DNA of 64,000 nt from Dermacentor variabilis (GCF_050947875.1 NC_134574.1:149204434-149268433); one strand, 5' to 3'. Positions 20,581 to 31,915 are shown, counted from the first letter of the stretch. Made by a program: numbers and translations. Notes: a model not told the origin generated them from the sequence alone.

Positions 20581-21016
20581 TTATCTTGTCCCACATCAAT
20601 AAACGTCGTCTGTCTTGCACGCATTTCTTTTATTTAACGCTGCGAGCCCAGTGCTTCCTGGTCACGAACGGCATGCGCGTTATCAGCGTGACACAGCCTT
20701 CTCGAGAGGAAAGTTAAGAGCGCAGAGTTTTCAAGGAAGGAAAGGCATGCGAAGCAGATGACGATTATGGTTGTCGGATAAAATACACTCCTATTATTAC
20801 GCTTTGGGGCTTATCTTGTTCCACGACGATGATCGTCTTCTGCCTTGTTTGCGTTTCCTATCTTGAAAACTCGGGCACTCGCTACTTTCCTGTCGGAAAT
20901 GTTGTGTCACGCTGATTACGCGCAAGCCGTTCGTGACTTGGAAGTACAGGGCTCGCAGCGTTAAAGAAAGGAAATGGATGCAAGACATGACGATTATTAT
21001 TGTGGGACAAGATAAG
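20581..21016. repeat. Four-fold palindromic foldback element
   Basis: Outer arms 20581-20656 and 20941-21016 are inverted copies (TTATCTTGTCCCACA... and ...TGTGGGACAAGATAA). The inner segments 20719-20781 (minus sense) and 20811-20880 (plus sense) are further copies of the same unit, so one ~65-bp unit appears four times as forward, reverse, forward, reverse. Shared blocks include TCGTC, GCATTTCC, TTGAAAACTC and GCTGCGAGC. The whole segment could fold as one 436-bp hairpin or as two smaller ones. No coding capacity. Confidence 0.8.
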
Positions 21017-21049
21017 TCGAAAAGCCTGTCAATTTCTTAAGGCTTGTAA

Positions 21050-21050
<1 letters not shown>

Positions 21051-21122
<72 letters not shown>
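21051..21122. repeat. (TA)n microsatellite, 72 bp
   Basis: 36 uninterrupted TA units, 35 bp beyond the foldback element. Confidence 0.97.
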
Positions 21123-21126
<4 letters not shown>

Positions 21127-22162
21127 TCAGTCATAGCTCTCGTAGTATAGCCCTCTGGGCCGTTTCCTTTTTTTTCTTCGAAAATAGTCCTATTAGGGTT
21201 ATTATAATTACACGAAGGTATTTCGCCCTCGTCAGCAGCAGTCCCTGAGATAGTTATTCTGGCGGCTAGTTTCCCACGCTATGCGTACCGCCCTCGCACC
21301 TGTTTAAGCTTTTCCTAGACGCTAGAGTTATACTAGGTCCGCGCAACCTTGAGCGATCGGAAAGCGCGTTTTCCCCTCTTGGCCAGCGGAGAAGGGAGGC
21401 TTTGTTCCGGCCGCAGAGTCCTCCCCGTCTCAGTAAGGTGCCTGGCGGTGGTCTCGCGCGGACGATGCCCTCTCGGTGAGCGCTTATTCCCCCTCATCTT
21501 TTAAGAGGTTCAATACTTACAAGCATTTGTCTCGCAAACCATATTTATTTCAAGGGAGTTTTCCACGTCTCAATAATTTCCCTCGTCGTATTCGAGTGTT
21601 GATTGCCGTGTTATAGTTTGTTAACGAAGCTTTCCCTCAAGTCTAAATGTTTTAAGGTAGTTTTCCTAGTCTCTAAAGCCGCTCAAGTTCGCTCTTGTCC
21701 TCGGGCGGCCATTTTTCCAAGAAAGTATGCCTCCCAACCACTCGGAATCAACAAAAAGCGACTATCGAGGACAACATCAGTCCCTTTCCACGTAAGTATG
21801 AGGCTCAGAGCAGGAGCTATGGCACTCGAAAGCAACCTGGGGCCTGACGAACCAACCGACTGAGCTATCTTTACAGGAAACATCCAAGGGTCACGAGTTC
21901 AAATCACCTCTTATGTTCCTTTTTTCCCCCAATTCTTTTTCTTCTTTTTTTCTTTTTTGTGTCTTTCTCTTTATTTTATCACTATACGGGAACTCTCCTT
22001 CAAAAAAGAAAGATATGTATGGTCAATTATATATGGCCACACATGTGCAGGTCATAAATACCAGGTTCACTAGCCGAGTGCCATCCGTGCGGTATAACCG
22101 AGCTCAAATTGGCCCATCTTGACTGATCAAATAGGGCACCATTGTAGGTGAAATGAGGCGCA
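21123..22162. other. Unassigned; weak tRNA-like piece and pyrimidine tract
   Basis: No gene recognised. On the minus strand near 21885-21820 there is a tRNA-like A box (ATAGCTCAGTCGGTTGG) and, further along, a poor B box (GTTGCTTTCGAGTGCC): perhaps an old SINE head. A plus-strand GAGTTCAAATC lies at 21895-21905. 21910-21990 is a T/C-rich tract. Confidence 0.35.
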
Positions 22163-22515
22163 CAACTCCTGCGGGACCCGCCGTGGTTGCTCAGTGGCTA
22201 TGGTGTTAGACTGCTGAGCACGAGGTCGCGGGATCGAATCCTGGCCACGGCGGCCGCATTTCGATGGGGGCGAAATGCGAAAACACCTGTGTACTTAGAA
22301 TGAGGTGCACGGTAAAGAACCCCAGGTGGTCGAAATTTCCGGAGTCCTCCACTACGGCGTGCCTCATAATCAGAAAGCGGTTTTGTCACGTAAAATTCCA
22401 TAATTTAATTTTTAATTTAACTCCTGCGGGGACGGTAGAGTATCCGCCTCCCGTGCAAGAGGACCGTGGTTCAAATCCCGGTGCCGCGCAATTCTCCACC
22501 GGAAAATACAAAAAA
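22148..22515 (+). mobile_element. Second tRNA-derived SINE type, split by a Ruka insertion
   Basis: The tRNA-like part GACGGTAGAGTATCCGCC, GTGCAAGAGGACCG, then B box GGTTCAAATCC and CCGGTGCCGCGC (22431-22490), followed by ATTCTCCACCGGAAAATAC and an A10 run, matches the head of the SINE at 25079. Its 5' start (CAACTCCTGCGGG, from about 22160) is separated by the Ruka copy at 22175-22418. The A run near 22508-22517 is probably its tail. It directly abuts the RTE LINE that follows. Confidence 0.72.
22175..22418 (+). mobile_element. Full-length Ruka SINE with TSD
   Basis: The best copy in the window: CCGCCGTGGTTGCTCAGTGG start with A box, TGCTGAGCACGAGGTCGCGG, B box GGATCGAATCC near 22232, CACGGCGGCCGCATTTCG, GGGGGCGAAATGCG, CACTACGGCGTGCCTCATAA, and the TAATTTAATTTTTAATTT tail. 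The direct repeat AACTCCTGCGGG at 22163-22174 and 22419-22430 is the target-site duplication. Ruka is a published SINE family of ixodid ticks; here it gives the best clue to the organism. It lacks a protein and needs LINE machinery. Confidence 0.93.
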
Positions 22516-24720
22516 AAAACACCGTGTCAACTTCATATTCTGCGCGAACCCTGGCATCATACAAGATGTAGACGTGCTCGGCAAGGCACGCTGCAGTGAC
22601 CATAGGATGGTAAGAACTCGAATTAGCCTAGACTTGAGGAGGGAACGGAAGAAACTGGTACACAAGAAGCCAATCAATGAGTTCGCGGTAAGAGAGAAAC
22701 TAGAGGAATTCCGGATCAAGCTACAGAACAGGTATACGGCTTTAACTCAGGAAGAGGACCTTAGTGTTGAAGCAATGAACGACAATCTCATGGGCATCAT
22801 TAAGGAGTGCGCAATAGAAGTCGGTGGTAACGCCGTTCGACAGGAAACCGGTAAGCTATCGCAGGAAACGAAAGATCTGATCAAGAAACGCCAATGTATG
22901 AAAGCCTCGAACCCTACAGCTAGAATAGAACTGGCAGAACTTTCTAAGCTAATCAACAAGCGTAAGACTGCGGACATCAGGAACTATAATATGGATAGAA
23001 TTGAACAGGCTCTCAGGAACGGAGGAAGCCTAAAAACAGTGAAGAAGAAACTAGGAATAGGCAAGAATCAGATGTGTGCGTTAAGAGACAAAGCCGGCAA
23101 TATCGTTACTAATATGGATGAGATAGTTCAAGTGGCTGAGGAGTTCTATAGAGATTTATACAGTACCAGTGGCACCCACGACGATAATGGAAGAGAGAAT
23201 AGTCTAGAGGAATTTGAAATCCTACAGGTAGCACCGGAAGAAGTAAAGGAAGCTTTGGGAGCTATGCAAAGGTGGAAGGCAGCTGGGGAGGATCAGGCAA
23301 CAGCAGATTTGTTGCAGGGTGGTGAGCAGATTGTTCTAGTAAAACTGGCCATCCTCTATACGCAACGCCTCATGACTTCGAGCCTACTGGAATCTTGGAA
23401 GAACGCTAACACAATCCTAATCCATAAGAAAGGGGAGGCGAAGGACTTGAAAAATTATAGACCGATCAGCTTACTGTCCCTTGCCTGCAAAGTATTTACT
23501 AAGATAATCGCAAATAGAATCAGGAACACCTTAGACTTCTGCCAACCAAAGGACCAGGCAGGATTCCGTAAGGGCTACTCAACAATAGACCATATTCATA
23601 CTATCAATCAGGTGACAGAGAAATGTGCGGAATATAACCAACCCTTATATATAGCTTTCATTGATTACGAGAAAGTGTTTGATTGTGTCGAAACCTCAGC
23701 AGTCATTGAGGCATTACGGAATCACGGTGTAGACGAGCCGTATGTAAAAATACTGAAAGATATCTATAGCGGCTCCACAGCCACCGTAGTCCTCCATAAA
23801 GAAAGCAACAAAATCAAAATAAAGAAAGGCGTCAGGTAGGGAGATACGATCTCTCCAATGCTATTCACAGCGTGTTTACAGGAGGTATTCAGAGACCTGG
23901 ATTGGGAAGAATTGGGGATAAAAGTTAATGGAGAATACCTTAGTAACTTGCGATTCGCTGATGATATTGCCTTGTTTATTAACTCAGGGGGCCAATTGCA
24001 ATGCATGCTCAGTGACCTGGAGATGCAAAGCAGAAGAGTGGGTCTAAAAATTAATCTGCAGAAAACTAAAGTAATGTTTAACAGTCTCGGAAGAGAACAG
24101 CAATTTACAATAGGTATCGAGGCACTGAAAGTTGTAAGGGAATACATCTACTTAGGGCAGGTAGTGACGGCGGATCCGGATCATGAGACGGAAATAATCA
24201 GAAGAATAAGAATGGGCTGGGGTGCGTTTGGCAGGCATTCTCAGATCATGAACAGCAGGTTGCCATTATCCCTCAAGGGAAAAGTGTATAATAGCTGTGT
24301 CTTACCAGTACTCACCTACGGGGCAGAAACCTGAAGGCTTACGAAAAGGGTTCTACTTAAATTGAGGACGATGCACCGAGCTATGGAAAGAAGAATGATA
24401 GTTGTAACGTTAAGGCATAAGAAAAGAGCAGATTGGGTGAGGGAACCAACGCGTGTCAATGACATCTTAGTTGAAATCAAGAAAAAGAAATGGCCATGGG
24501 CAGGATGTGTAATGAGGAGGGAAGATAACCGATGGTCATTAAGGGTTACGGACTGGATTCCAAGGGAAGGGAAGCGTAGCGGGGGGCGGCAGAAAGTTAG
24601 GTGGGCGGATGAGATTAAGAAGTTTGCAGGGATGACATGGCCAACATTAGTACATGACCGGGGTTGTTGGAGAAGTATGGGAGAGGCCTTTGCGCTGCAG
24701 TGGGCGTAACCAGGCTGATG
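22516..24720 (+). mobile_element. RTE-clade LINE, 5'-truncated, two nonsense codons
   Basis: A single frame from the end of the endonuclease to the C-terminus. It starts at NFIFCANPGIIQDVDVLGKA and DHRMVRTRI (the SDH block, here CSDH), then a lysine-rich linker with KLGIGKNQMCALRDKAGNIV. The RT follows: WKNANTILIHKKGEAKDLKN, YRPISLLSLACKVFTKIIAN, AGFRKGYSTIDHIHTI, IDYEKVFDCVE, GDTISPMLFTACLQEV, RFADDIALFI (FADD, ~23951-23968), VVREYIYLGQVV. The C-terminus has SLRVTDWIPREGKRSGGRQK and SMGEAFALQWA. Stops: TAG at 23837-23839 where GVRQGD is expected, and TGA at 24332-24334 where AETWRLTK is expected. Otherwise no frameshift. It ends in GCTGATGATGA, an RTE-style 3' end. Confidence 0.93.
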
Positions 24721-25078
24721 ATGAAGTCCCAAAAGGTGCAAACTTTGTTGAGAGTGCATTAAGACGGAATTTCCAAAAACGAAAACGCCCATTCTATAGG
24801 TGCGTTGAGTTGCTCCCCATGACACCCTTTCCGGTAAAGGGTGCCAACCATACCATCACACTCATTTCTTAAAAGCCATGCATGCAAGTGCGGTTCATTA
24901 CTGTACTTTGCTATTCCGGTCAATAATCACCAAACAGCGCCAGCTAAAAGGAGAACCACTAAAGCGTTGTAGTTGCTGCATAGACCAATATGTGCCACTC
25001 ATGTCCGCAAAAAAGGGCAGAATTTTTTTTAGTTCGTCGTCTTTACAATATGATTCGGCCACCATCAAACACAACAGG
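24721..25078. other. No gene recognised
   Basis: Flank between LINE and SINE. Nothing identified. Confidence 0.45.
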
Positions 25079-25590
25079 CCGGTGCAGCGGTGGCGTAGAG
25101 GTATAACACCCGCCTCGCGTGCAAGAGGTCCGTGGTTCGGATCCCGGTGCCGGCAATTTTTCACCGGATTGAAAAAAAATCCGCGTGTTGATAAAATGGC
25201 ATAAACAGGCCAGGAGTGTGGCCTGATCCCGGTGACCAGAACTGGCAACGCACTCCCTCACCAGAGCAGGATTGGCCACCCTGGTGCAGGCACCGGCGCG
25301 CCACGGTTGCCGTGTTGGAGGACACGACCTCTCGGCAACGCCACTAGATGGCGCGCTTTGTCCAGGAAGAAGCCCTGGAGCCAAACCCAATTGGCGCATG
25401 GCGAGGTTCTCAGCACTCGTACGCACCGGTGTGCCATGCATTTCAGAGCGCACACACAGGCTTCGCGACGGTGGCACTAGATGGCGCCGAGTGTTCTTAT
25501 GGACGCGCGAAAGAGAAATCTAGCTGCAGTACACGCATTGTATTAACTCGTTTGACGCTGGTAATGAGTTGTGTTGCTACATTGATTGAA
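25079..25590 (+). mobile_element. tRNA-derived SINE (second type), composite 3' part
   Basis: The tRNA-like head (25079-25155) has A box TGGCGTAGAGGTA and B box GGTTCGGATCC, then CCGGTGCCGGCAATTTTTCA and an A8 stretch, a CGCGTGTTGATAAAATGGCA block and GTGTGGCCTGATCCCGGTG. The head resembles a Gly or Ala tRNA; isotype not decided. Beyond about 25270 the sequence changes to another repeat (CTAGATGGCGC occurs at 25345 and 25480; ACGCACCGGTG at 25420) that is also present inverted at 40140-40305. Confidence 0.75.
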
Positions 25591-26059
25591 TGCTGAACGC
25601 ATTACCGTGGGTAGCCGCAGTGATATGGGTTCTGCTGTATTTTTTTTCTTACGGAATTCATCGGAGATGGAGACTATAGAATTATGCTAATGATTTTGTT
25701 CATACACCTCTTACACTGCATTTCACATCGGAAGACGTCTGATAAACAGAGCAGGGCAAATGACATCATATTCTGCTTTGTTCCCTCACGTTGAAAAACT
25801 TGACCGCCCTTCCTCATCCTCACCCTCAGCACAAAAACGCTCGACCCGCGCTCCGTCAGCCTCACGCGCACATTAAAACGGCTACTATCCTTCTCTTACC
25901 TTCCATTTTCTATCATTTCAAATAAACCATGTGCTCAACCAGCAAGCTTAGTTTACAACACTGATGGTCTAGTGCCATTCCTATCGTGAAAGCGTGCCAC
26001 ACTGCTTTGCATTTAGATACTTGACTTTAAGTCAGTAAAATAAACGGAGCTTATTCACA
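25591..26059. other. No gene recognised
   Basis: Contains a CT-rich piece (CCTTCCTCATCCTCACCCTC, near 25808) similar in style to 27300-27400. No coding signal. Confidence 0.45.
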
Positions 26060-26440
26060 CTCACTCAAAAATTATATTTTTCGCTGAGAGATCACCCTGA
26101 CTCAGACTCATCGAAATTCTACTGGATCACTCCGACTCAGGTGCATGAGAACTATACTCAGCGATATCACAAGGATTCAAACTCACCAAGTCTATACTCA
26201 GATGGGCTAACTCAGACTGAGACTCCCCAAAATTCTACTCAGCAGGGTTCACTCGGGCGTAGACACACGAAAATACTACTCAGCCTGGCAAACTTGTACT
26301 CTGATTGAACTTCAACCAGAACTATAGTAAGCTAGGCTGACTCGGATTCGGACTCATGAAAGTTCTTCTCAGCCATGCACACTCCGACTCGATCAGACCC
26401 AGGAAAGCATTCTCGGCCAACAGAGCTCACGGAATCAGAC
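26060..26440. repeat. Degenerate 41-48-bp minisatellite (CTCAG type)
   Basis: About eight units, each with a CTCAGACTCA-type half and an AATTCTACTCAGC-type half; anchors near 26119, 26156, 26197, 26243, 26278, 26324, 26368 and 26412. Unit length varies and identity is low, so the array is old. No frame is kept. Confidence 0.8.
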
Positions 26441-29014
26441 TTTGTCTTGAATATAAGCAATCAGTGACAAAAATGCCTTCACACCAGTCAAATATATACA
26501 AAACGAAGGGGGATTGCAAACGCTAATAATTTAGAAAAGAGTATGCGCGAGAGTCATGAATATACAAGAAATGTCCTTATTTCTTTTTCTTCACGATGTA
26601 ATGTAAGAACCAAATAAGTATGACGCTCGACCTTTCACATGCTGGATTTATGTTGCCCAAAAATGTTCAAAAGGGATCTTTAAAGAATCTGAAAATTCTT
26701 ATCTCTTTGTGCATTCGTGTGTGCGTGGGGTGCGTATACGCGTTTGTTTCTGTGGCGCATGCGCATTTCTGGCGGTTCGTGATAGATGACTGCCCTTTCT
26801 TTCTAGCACTGTGCTAAATGAAGTCTTGCATCGAAAAAAAAACTTTCCTTGCTGGAACTGCGCGCAAAAAGCTTGACTGTATGCAATGCCACTTAGCCAC
26901 GATTTACTAAAGAACCGCAGGAGGTCCAGCACGCTGTAATTTTTCTGGAGGTGTACGACATAACGTTGCGCGCTGGAAGTGCGCTGACCGCTGGTGATCA
27001 GTCGAAAAAAGATAATCTTGGAGGGACGCGAAAAGCCGCCGTCACTCCTTCCGCATTCTTTGTCACTTTCACTGGCGATAGTTTCAACAGATTTAGCTAC
27101 AACTACCTTCAACATCCATTTAAGACTTTTGTCAGTTAAAAATGGACTTTGACGTACATCTGCGCTATAGAAATTTCCTGCCAGCGCACTTAAAAAATTA
27201 AGCCCCAGGACTCATCACGCATCCACTATGAGTTGCTCTTCTTTACTTCGACGATATGAAACGCATTTTCCTCACTTAACCTTGCATGATCACCACACCC
27301 TCACTCGCTCTGGCCTCACAACGTCCGCCCTCCCTCTCCTCATGCTCACCAATCTTCCCGAAGGCGATCCTCACCTCACCATGTGAGAGTGACGGCAGAT
27401 GAGGATGAGGAAGGCCCTCGTGAGGGTACCCACGTGCGGTAACAAATACGTTTTTTTTTCCGAACAGCCCGAATTACCCACTCTGTCGCTGTCATAAACC
27501 ATTCAACTTCCACGACCAACTTTCATAGGCATGGCTTGGATTCGCCTTTCTAGAATGATTTTCTTCGCTATCGCTAAAGGTATGATTTTACTATATTCTA
27601 CCCATACTTTAATGTTTCTAAAACGACTCCTTAAGGTAACTAATATAAGGGGAATGCATAAGCTATGGATTAGTAGGCCGAATATTACGAGTCATGACTT
27701 ATTTCGGCTTTAACTTACACGACTATCCTTTTTTTCTGTATTTCTTTGCAGCCAGGTAATAACATGGATGATGACAATGAAAGATGATGCATCTGCGATG
27801 AAGGTACTTTTATATGCTGACCTATCCTGAACGATCCTTTTGAACAAATTAAAGAAACAACGGTTTGGAAGCATAGTTTCTTCATAAATATATTCGTTAT
27901 GTGGCACGAGGTTCTGAAATTTTTATTCCATAAACGTGCTCATTGTTTCGGTATCTCTATATGGAGTCTGTCCTCGTTGCAGCTATACCTATACCGTATG
28001 TGCACTGTAAGCGGAAATAACTTCCAAGTTGGAGTATATTGCTTGTCCTCTAGTGACCCCCCGGTTGGGAGTTTATTCTGATCTGTGCGATGGGAGTAGA
28101 AGTTTTACTCCGTGCGAGTGGAATTTTGGGGAGTTTTTTTTTCTCTTTCTTTATATACACTAGACGGACTTCTTTCGAGGTGCAACGTGAGTATAGAAAG
28201 TGGTATCGCATTAGTATGCATGAATATTTTGATATGCAGAGGCTACTGCTCAAATTTCGAAATATACACACAAGACCGCGTCAAATTCAACGAAACAAGT
28301 GAATGAAAGCTCATAAATCATGACATAAACGCCAGTGCAGAACTCTGAAAGACACGCAACGTACACGCGACACACAAGAAGCAACGCTGCCAGTATATAT
28401 AGCCACGATACTGCGTGCCTCAAACTTCCTAGTGAGCAGCTGTGCTGTTTTCTTAATTACGACTCACATGCTCCCTCATGCGAGATCTGCCTTTCTGAAA
28501 TTAACAGAAGACCTTAATCAACGCAAAGCTGTTAATTCAAAATAGTAAGAAAATAGTTTATGGCGCAACTTTTCACAATTAGCATGCCATTCTGTGAGTG
28601 GTGAAGCGAATTCGCACACCGCTGGCATTCGCGCCCAGAAAGTAGTGCGCTAATTACAGCAAGCAAGAAAAATGCAGCTGCATGTGCTTCATGGCAAAAT
28701 TAACTTTGTCCAAAATAGTGGTAGCATATCAACAATTTATTAAGTGTGAGCAGGACCCGCAGCAGCCGACGTAACACCGAAAAGTGCGCAGTCATAAATT
28801 TTCTAGACTGCACTACTTGCTCAGCGTCCAAGCAATTTCTGTAGGTTGTGAAAAGGAGATACATTTCTAATCTGTCGAGCGAATCCTCAAACGCGGAAAC
28901 AACAGGCGTGCTTCTAGATCAGTGCCTGGGATAGAGCATAATGTTAATGCAAAATCGGTAACAACGACATGACGAAAACCGAAATGCGCGATAAGAATTC
29001 CATTCACATCACTC
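26441..29014. other. Unassigned stretch
   Basis: No recognisable gene or element. A minus-strand frame of 138 codons at 26699-27115 has no motif. 27300-27430 is rich in CTCAC/CCTC words that pair with GAGGATGAGG further on (weak inverted repeat). Nothing else supported. Confidence 0.45.
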
Positions 29015-29600
29015 AGTAAAAGCTTTATTTACAGTAGGGACACTTATGTCCTACCGTTTTTCTTGGGCGAGGATATCCATACACAGATACATAAAAACAG
29101 TTGCTTGCAGTTCGGTCTTTCTCGCTGGCTACACAGCACCGCAGCGACCTTGGAGTAAGCCATTGATGTGCGACTAGCAAGGACGTCATCGCTCGAACAG
29201 TGGCTGCTGTGGCCATTGCTAGGCGGTGCTTTCGAGCATTGCACCGGACGTTGTCAGGATGTGGCCACAAGGACATAAAAGTCGTATTTCACGTACTAAA
29301 GACCAGAAGCCACGGTCAAGCAGCACGAAAACACGGTCAGAAACCTGTGTCGACATCACGAGTCAATGAGCTGCTTCGAGGTATACCTAAGCCTTTTTCC
29401 GCACTTGGAAACGTTACTCTTGCGTTCATGGTTGTCAGCAAACTGATCACAGCTAGCGCCCTTGAAGCTTCAGGCACGTCTATAACAGTTTCTGGGAGGC
29501 AATACGGAAAACAAATTGACGAAAAGCTGTCACGGAACGCCACTTCACAGATGTAAACAAACCGTCAGCCATGAGCACTGCCGACTCCGCCGAAGGCGGC
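29015..29600 (-). other. Possible small minus-strand transcription unit, unidentified
   Basis: Read on the minus strand, an ATG in good context at about 29593 (CTCATGGCTGACGG) opens a 31-codon frame (MADGLFTSVKWRSVTAFRQF...). Further on, 29276-29025 is open for 83 codons and ends GHKCPYCK before TAA, followed at once by AATAAA (GTAAATAAAGC). The plus strand has a 118-codon frame (29200-29556) over the same DNA. The promoter-like GC-rich flank and the poly(A) signal placed right at a stop hint at a spliced gene or element, but I recognise no domain and no splice sites I trust. Confidence 0.25.
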
Positions 29601-30932
29601 CGGTCGCTGGCGCGGCGCACAGCCTCATGGGAAGGGCCACGTGACTAACCTGTTTCGGCTGGGGAAGTTTTCATAGAACAAGATTTTGAAGCGGAGTAAA
29701 ATCGTGTCATGTCGCCTTAATCCTCGATACCGCAGCTGGCCAACGGAGTGAAACCAGGGAATGCCGCTCTATTGCTCCCATACATCGGGGTAAATATTCG
29801 AGGATGGAGAAGTCTTAGGGTACGTCGCCTGTTAAAAACTCCCAGGTGCGTTTATTTTCGTTTACAGTGTAGACATTTTCATCGAGCCAGGAGGAAAGGC
29901 CTCGCAAGCAGCAAGCGGTGAACCTATCCTCCTTTGTGGCTGTTGCGAGCCGGCGTTGTCCTGCTTGAATGTGTTGTCATCGCGTGTTGTGGAACAATTT
30001 GGAGATGTTTTAGCTCGTTCTGCGAAAATGTCTGCGTGTGGTTCATTCATGACCGCTATGTAGCCTTCAGGTGCAGCAGGAAATATGTACAGCGTGTGGA
30101 AATTTCTCTTGGCTGCGCTAACGTTCGACGTGCATCGCCTGCCGCGTTATGTGTAAGCTACGTACGTATTGTGGTCTATATTGGCTGTAACTCTCCACGA
30201 TAAGCACAGGGCTTTGCGTAATGCAGGCGTGAGTTTGACAATCTTCCCAGTGTCTGATCGCTTGGCTTAGGAACTGAAATGCAAATGTGTTCGTGTACAG
30301 TCAATCCAATGCAACTCCGAAACATCTAAGCGCCACTTGTTATAGAACATTTGTGCCATCGTTCTCACGAATTTCAAGTCTAGTAAGATGTGACAGCGTT
30401 AGTGTCCTGGGTGACGCCGATGACCAAATACAGTCGTTGGTAAACCGAAATTGTACATAACGTTTATGCTTCGGTATTGCCTATTTCACCTTACAAGAAG
30501 TAATATCTAAAAGGGATCGCATATAAAGAATGCGACGGCGTTTTATGAGAACGCAATTTCCGCGAGACGGGTTAGTCCGTAGTATATAGGAAGGGAAAAA
30601 AAATACGAAAATAAGAATAGCTGTTCTTACCCTCTCAAGGCACGGGGAAATTGAATCCCGCTTACATAGAGTGGTCAATCAACCAATTTGATCGATGTAG
30701 AGCGCCAAGAAAAAAATCTGAAGACCTAAGTAATTCTCATGAGTTGTGAATGTAAAAGCATTAGTGCCCAATTGAACACCTCAGAGGGGTCCTTCGAGTT
30801 AGTTTGGTGCGTTTGATTTGACCTTACTGAGGTGCACTTAGAACGTAGGCGACAATTTGTGCGACCAAGGAACGCACCGATAGCACAGGCTTCCGAGAGA
30901 GAGAGCGAGGGTGATGTGGCATCGCGGCGATA
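29601..30932. other. No gene recognised
   Basis: GC-rich at the left edge (29580-29640), otherwise plain. Short frames only. Confidence 0.45.
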
Positions 30933-31130
30933 CCCTTCCCCTCACGCAAAACCCAGCGTGCTATCGAAGCAGCAGCTGTTTCCCTTTCACCCGCTCAACT
31001 CCGTCCAGGCGCAGTTCATGACGTGGCGTCACATCTAATTACACTGGGAGCTTAGATGTCGTTTCGCTGCTGCAGGTGACCGGCGCCGGCTTTTTCGTTC
31101 AATGGGCAATTTGACGCTTTCGCATCAAAA
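30933..31130. repeat. Dispersed repeat X, copy 1
   Basis: A ~200-bp segment repeated in direct orientation at 32467-32668. Shared blocks in order: CCCCTCACGCAA, CAGCGTGCTA/GCGCGCTAGC, GCAGCAG, GTGACGTGGCG, GCCGTTTCGCTG-like, CGGCTTTTTCG, TCAATG/TCAATAG and GACGCTTTCGCATCA. Unit type unknown. Confidence 0.75.
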
Positions 31131-31460
31131 AACGGAAGAAAAAGACACGGGCTAACATTGCAATAAGACAACGCTTAATCATACCGCATACTCTGTCCAT
31201 GCGCTATACAACGAACATCTACCGCATGTCCCAGTTAACGTTAGCAAAGCTGTTCAACTAAAAAAAATACACGCAGAATCTGCTGTAGAAATTACGGTGT
31301 CTAAATGATGAGTAAGCATTTGCTACTAATCACCTGCTGTTTCGTCGTTGTATGCTACTGCGTTTGGTATAATTCCGAGAAATCCGCGAAAGACTCTTGA
31401 AAGGGAGAACTGAGACCAGCATGAGGCGAGGAAAAGGAGGCGAGCAATACGAATATTCAC

Positions 31461-31915
31461 TCATGTTATATGATGGTGCCTTTGGATGATGCCGTTGCTT
31501 CGTGTAAGATGAGCACTGGCCGATGCGTGCTGTATAGTACGTGACGTAAATAAACAGTGTCACGTTGCGTAGAGCTCATACGTAGACGTGGTCGATGACG
31601 CTGCCTGCTCTCGATGCGAACCATTATCAACCGGGATCAAGCGTACTCCGGCAGTGGCTGCGTATGGAGCGGCCGCGCGAGCCCTATCTCGAAAGCGATC
31701 TGCGATGGGGACAGAGGGCACCGACTGCTGATAGCTTTGTGTGCGCTGTGTTCTCGCCGCATAGTTCGCGTTGAAGTGAGAGGCAGCACGAAGGTCAATT
31801 CGCTCGCTGCTGTGGGCCCTGTCTTGAAAGCGATCGTCTTAGGTGACGGACGGACGGGCGCACAAACCAGTGTTCTCACTGGGTAGCATAAAAACGCTTA
31901 GGCATTTAAATACGG
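31461..31915 (+). repeat. Dispersed repeat Y, copy 1 (open frame of 90 codons)
   Basis: ~450 bp that recurs in inverted orientation at 49690-50150. Shared blocks include CGCTTCGTGTAAGAT-like, GACGTAAAT, TCGATGCGAACCATTATCA, CTTGAAAGCGATC-like and GCATAAAAACGCTTA-like. Each copy keeps an open frame of 90 codons (here 31614-31886) beginning MRTII, with shared pieces CALCS and VEVRGS/FEVRGS; identity over the frame is roughly 60% by eye. Frame retention in two diverged copies could be coincidence from GC-rich sequence, so I do not call a protein. Confidence 0.72.

Noticed and set aside
21820..21905. tRNA-derived SINE
   Set aside because: A box on the minus strand and the better B box on the plus strand; no consistent cloverleaf. 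Mentioned only as a weak trace.
22516..24720. Host gene similar to craniofacial development protein 2
   Set aside because: That label is commonly attached to RTE-type LINE endonuclease/RT sequences; motifs here are plainly retrotransposon.
25079..25155. True tRNA gene (Gly or Ala)
   Set aside because: The anticodon arm does not pair cleanly, and the same head is found at 22431 followed by the same SINE body.
26060..26440. CRISPR-like array
   Set aside because: Regular spacing is superficial: units are degenerate throughout with no conserved repeat and unique spacers, and the genome is animal.
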